NCBI RefSeq assembly: GCF_000763495.1
Contig: NZ_CP009576.1
Coordinates: forward strand, 2,490,001-2,554,000
DNA length: 64,000 nt
Source of the DNA: Listeria ivanovii subsp. londoniensis
Lineage (GTDB): Bacteria; Bacillota; Bacilli; Lactobacillales; Listeriaceae
Direction: 5' to 3'
Each line of letters begins with the position of its first letter. The stretch's first letter is position 1. The translations under genes were made by a program, and so were the position numbers. Under the pieces are notes generated by a model. It made no database searches and was not told where the DNA came from. It saw only the letters and a program-made list of their open reading frames with translations. Below are positions 62,231-64,000 of this stretch, piece after piece.

Positions 62231-64000
62231 CTACTGCGTTCCTCCTTCTATATCCATTTTTGTTAATATTGTTTCTGTTTTTTCATTCGTTAAATGTCTA
62301 TATTGATTACTTGTCAATGATGGGTCAAAACTGCAAAATGAACGAAATCCACAAAATTGACATGGTGTTCTTTCTTTTAATTTGTACGGATTTATCGAAA
62401 CTGCACCATCGAGAATTTTATTTCCAGCTTCTTGATATTTATTACGTACAAATTGGCGCATTTTGTCAAACTCGCTTCTTGTTGCCGTTCTTGATCTAGC
62501 GCTGAGTTCTCCGTTTTGCTTGATTTCAGCTGGGATAATAGTCGATGATTTTCCTTTTTCAAGTGTTGTATCCATTAAGGAAACAGCAACTGGATCAGAA
62601 AGAATCAATCCTTTCATTTTAGAACTTTTCTGGACTTCTTTAGCAAGCTGATCTTCCGTTAATTCTTTATCAGATTGAACAAACTGGTTATGCATATGGA
62701 AATAAAGTACCCCTGCTGGTTCTGCATTTTTCCCAAGCATTTTCTGCGCATTCATTACGACAATATCTAAATATGTTAGCATCTGAAGTGCTAGTCCATA
62801 ATAAACCTCTGTAAGCGCCAAATCATGTGCGCTAGATTTGTAATCAATAATACGTAGGAAAGTCCGATTATCCTGCTCTGCAACATCAATTCTATCAATT
62901 CTTCCTTGTAAAAGTAGTTCACTATCTGATTGTAATGGTATTTTCAATGGTGGAATATCACCTTTTAACCCAAAATCCACTTCTAATCCTACTGGTCTAA
63001 AGGCACTACTTTTTGCTTGTTCATTTAAAACCGTTGTCGCTCTTGTAATTATTTGGAGTAATTTATATTGAATATATTCCATTCGCTTAGAGCTCAGTAA
63101 AATTTCATGTTGGATTTTAGGTGCTAGAAATGTCATTGCAAGCTTTGCTAAATGCTTACATTCTTCTATATTTAAGCTTCCCCAGTCCATATTATTGCGT
63201 TTCAATTCTGCTGAAATCCATTCCATCGCCGCATGAAAGATTTCTCCCATATCTACTGCTTGGAGTTGGAAATGTGCTCTTTCTTCTAATTTCAAACCAT
63301 ATTGAGCAAAGTGCTGGAATTCACAACTGAAAAACTTCTCCATTCTAGAAACACTTGCATGGATATTTTCACCAAACAAGCCTTTCGCAGTTGTTTCTTG
63401 TAAAGGCGCTGTTTTATTTTCATAATATAAGCTAGAAAATACTTGTTTTGCAGTTCTAGATTCTTCCTTATCATCAAAGTAACTATTATATGCATCCCAC
63501 CACACGTTTGACACAGGATAACCACGTTTATACATCTGTAATTGGCTCGTGAGTATACCTAAAACAGCTTGTCTCGAGCGAATATAGCTACTTTGTTCTT
63601 CCTCATTTAATAAACTTGGATCTGTTAAATAAACTGCTTCACTCAAGTTTTTAAATTGTCCTTTTATTTTGCGAAGGTAGTTTGATTCAGTTAATACTTT
63701 CCCTTCCTCATCCGCAGCTGGATAGCTAAGAAACAGCTTATCACTTGGCAAACTAACTATTTTATAAGCTAATAAATCTTCTTCCCCAATATTATTTTTA
63801 GCGGATGCTTTTAAATTACTATTTTGTTCTCGTAAAAAGTCTCGGTCTTGATCAGATAAGATTCCTTTATCTTTTTGACGCAGCGGCATCACGCCATCAT
63901 TCATTCCAATCGCAAAAATAACTTTCATCTCTAATAACTTGGCATTTTCCATATCAGATAAAACGACTTGATCTAATGCGGGTGGTAATAGAGAAAATTC
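62231..64000 (-). CDS. addB: ATP-dependent helicase/nuclease subunit B (3' part)
   Basis: The last 589 residues of AddB; the reading frame is open through the window edge at 64000 (codon [17 protein letters not shown] at the border). The C-terminal nuclease motif [13 protein letters not shown] and the Fe-S cysteines in [12 protein letters not shown], plus the earlier Cys in [13 protein letters not shown], are intact. Partner of AddA; translated one base apart. Confidence 0.95.
   Translation of the reverse strand, partial: EFSLLPPALDQVVLSDMENAKLLEMKVIFAIGMNDGVMPLRQKDKGILSDQDRDFLREQNSNLKASAKNNIGEEDLLAYKIVSLPSDKLFLSYPAADEEGKVLTESNYLRKIKGQFKNLSEAVYLTDPSLLNEEEQSSYIRSRQAVLGILTSQLQMYKRGYPVSNVWWDAYNSYFDDKEESRTAKQVFSSLYYENKTAPLQETTAKGLFGENIHASVSRMEKFFSCEFQHFAQYGLKLEERAHFQLQAVDMGEIFHAAMEWISAELKRNNMDWGSLNIEECKHLAKLAMTFLAPKIQHEILLSSKRMEYIQYKLLQIITRATTVLNEQAKSSAFRPVGLEVDFGLKGDIPPLKIPLQSDSELLLQGRIDRIDVAEQDNRTFLRIIDYKSSAHDLALTEVYYGLALQMLTYLDIVVMNAQKMLGKNAEPAGVLYFHMHNQFVQSDKELTEDQLAKEVQKSSKMKGLILSDPVAVSLMDTTLEKGKSSTIIPAEIKQNGELSARSRTATRSEFDKMRQFVRNKYQEAGNKILDGAVSINPYKLKERTPCQFCGFRSFCSFDPSLTSNQYRHLTNEKTETILTKMDIEGGTQ

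Overview
The window reads as a chromosome segment of Listeria, most likely Listeria monocytogenes or a very close relative. The basis is low-GC Firmicute coding style, strong AGGAGG-type ribosome binding sites, and gene order that matches from memory the EGD-e stretch around lmo2202 to lmo2268: fabH, gpmA, clpB, hemEH, ecsAB, prsA2, yhaMNO, fumC, a class A PBP, the quiR/shikimate cluster, pit, arpJ, the LhrA small RNA, yitTUVW, addAB. No database was searched. No tRNA, rRNA, CRISPR array, prophage or intact insertion sequence was seen. The only mobile-element-like sequence is a 55-bp perfect palindrome inside a terminator at 11378-11432.

Layout. 1-8.6 kb: end of fabH behind a FapR-like operator, a GW-module glucosaminidase, a YjzD-like peptide, gpmA, clpB behind a clear CtsR box, a BI-1 family membrane protein, a HAD phosphatase, a GNAT protein and a small HTH protein. 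8.6-13.4 kb: hemE-hemH (coproporphyrin-branch heme synthesis) divergent from a non-canonical Isd-type heme oxygenase, then the ecsAB ABC transporter. 13.5-22.8 kb: hit, a YtxH protein, a DUF3267 protein, prsA2, and the nuclease cluster yhaO-yhaN-yhaM with YheA- and YheB-like neighbours. 22.9-31.7 kb: fumarase, a YxlEFG-like ABC cluster, a bifunctional PBP, a sigma-B-driven arsenate-reductase-fold protein without its catalytic cysteines, a CDF (probably Mn) exporter and a CNNM protein behind a long structured leader.

31.7-39.3 kb is the hydroaromatic (quinate/shikimate) locus: a LysR regulator diverges from a dehydroshikimate-dehydratase-like TIM barrel, an Old-Yellow-Enzyme/FeS/FAD reductase, a shikimate dehydrogenase and two MFS carriers. 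Several dyads lie in the control region and two strong hairpins without U-tracts lie between genes. 39.3-43.3 kb holds alkylation repair (ogt, adaA, AlkD-like) with an RluA-type pseudouridine synthase, a VOC pseudogene and an aldo-keto reductase.

43.3-52 kb: phosphate transport (PhoU-like plus Pit), the amino-acid ABC transporter arpJ with its ATPase and an aminotransferase, a HAD protein, a purine permease behind PurR boxes, and a PfpI/DJ-1 protein. 52-52.4 kb encodes the Hfq-associated small RNA LhrA. 52.5-58.5 kb: a coiled-coil membrane peptide, an orphan EIIA, a GNAT protein, a SufT/MIP18-like protein with a Fur box in its promoter, YitV, YitU, YitT, YisL and YisK-like proteins. 58.5-64 kb: addA and the 3' part of addB.

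The items most worth a second look are the cysteine-less ArsC-like protein under sigma-B, the IS-end-like palindrome embedded in a terminator, the long leader of the CNNM gene, the Fur box over the sufT promoter, the orphan terminator upstream of pit, and the enoate-reductase-like enzyme in the shikimate operon.
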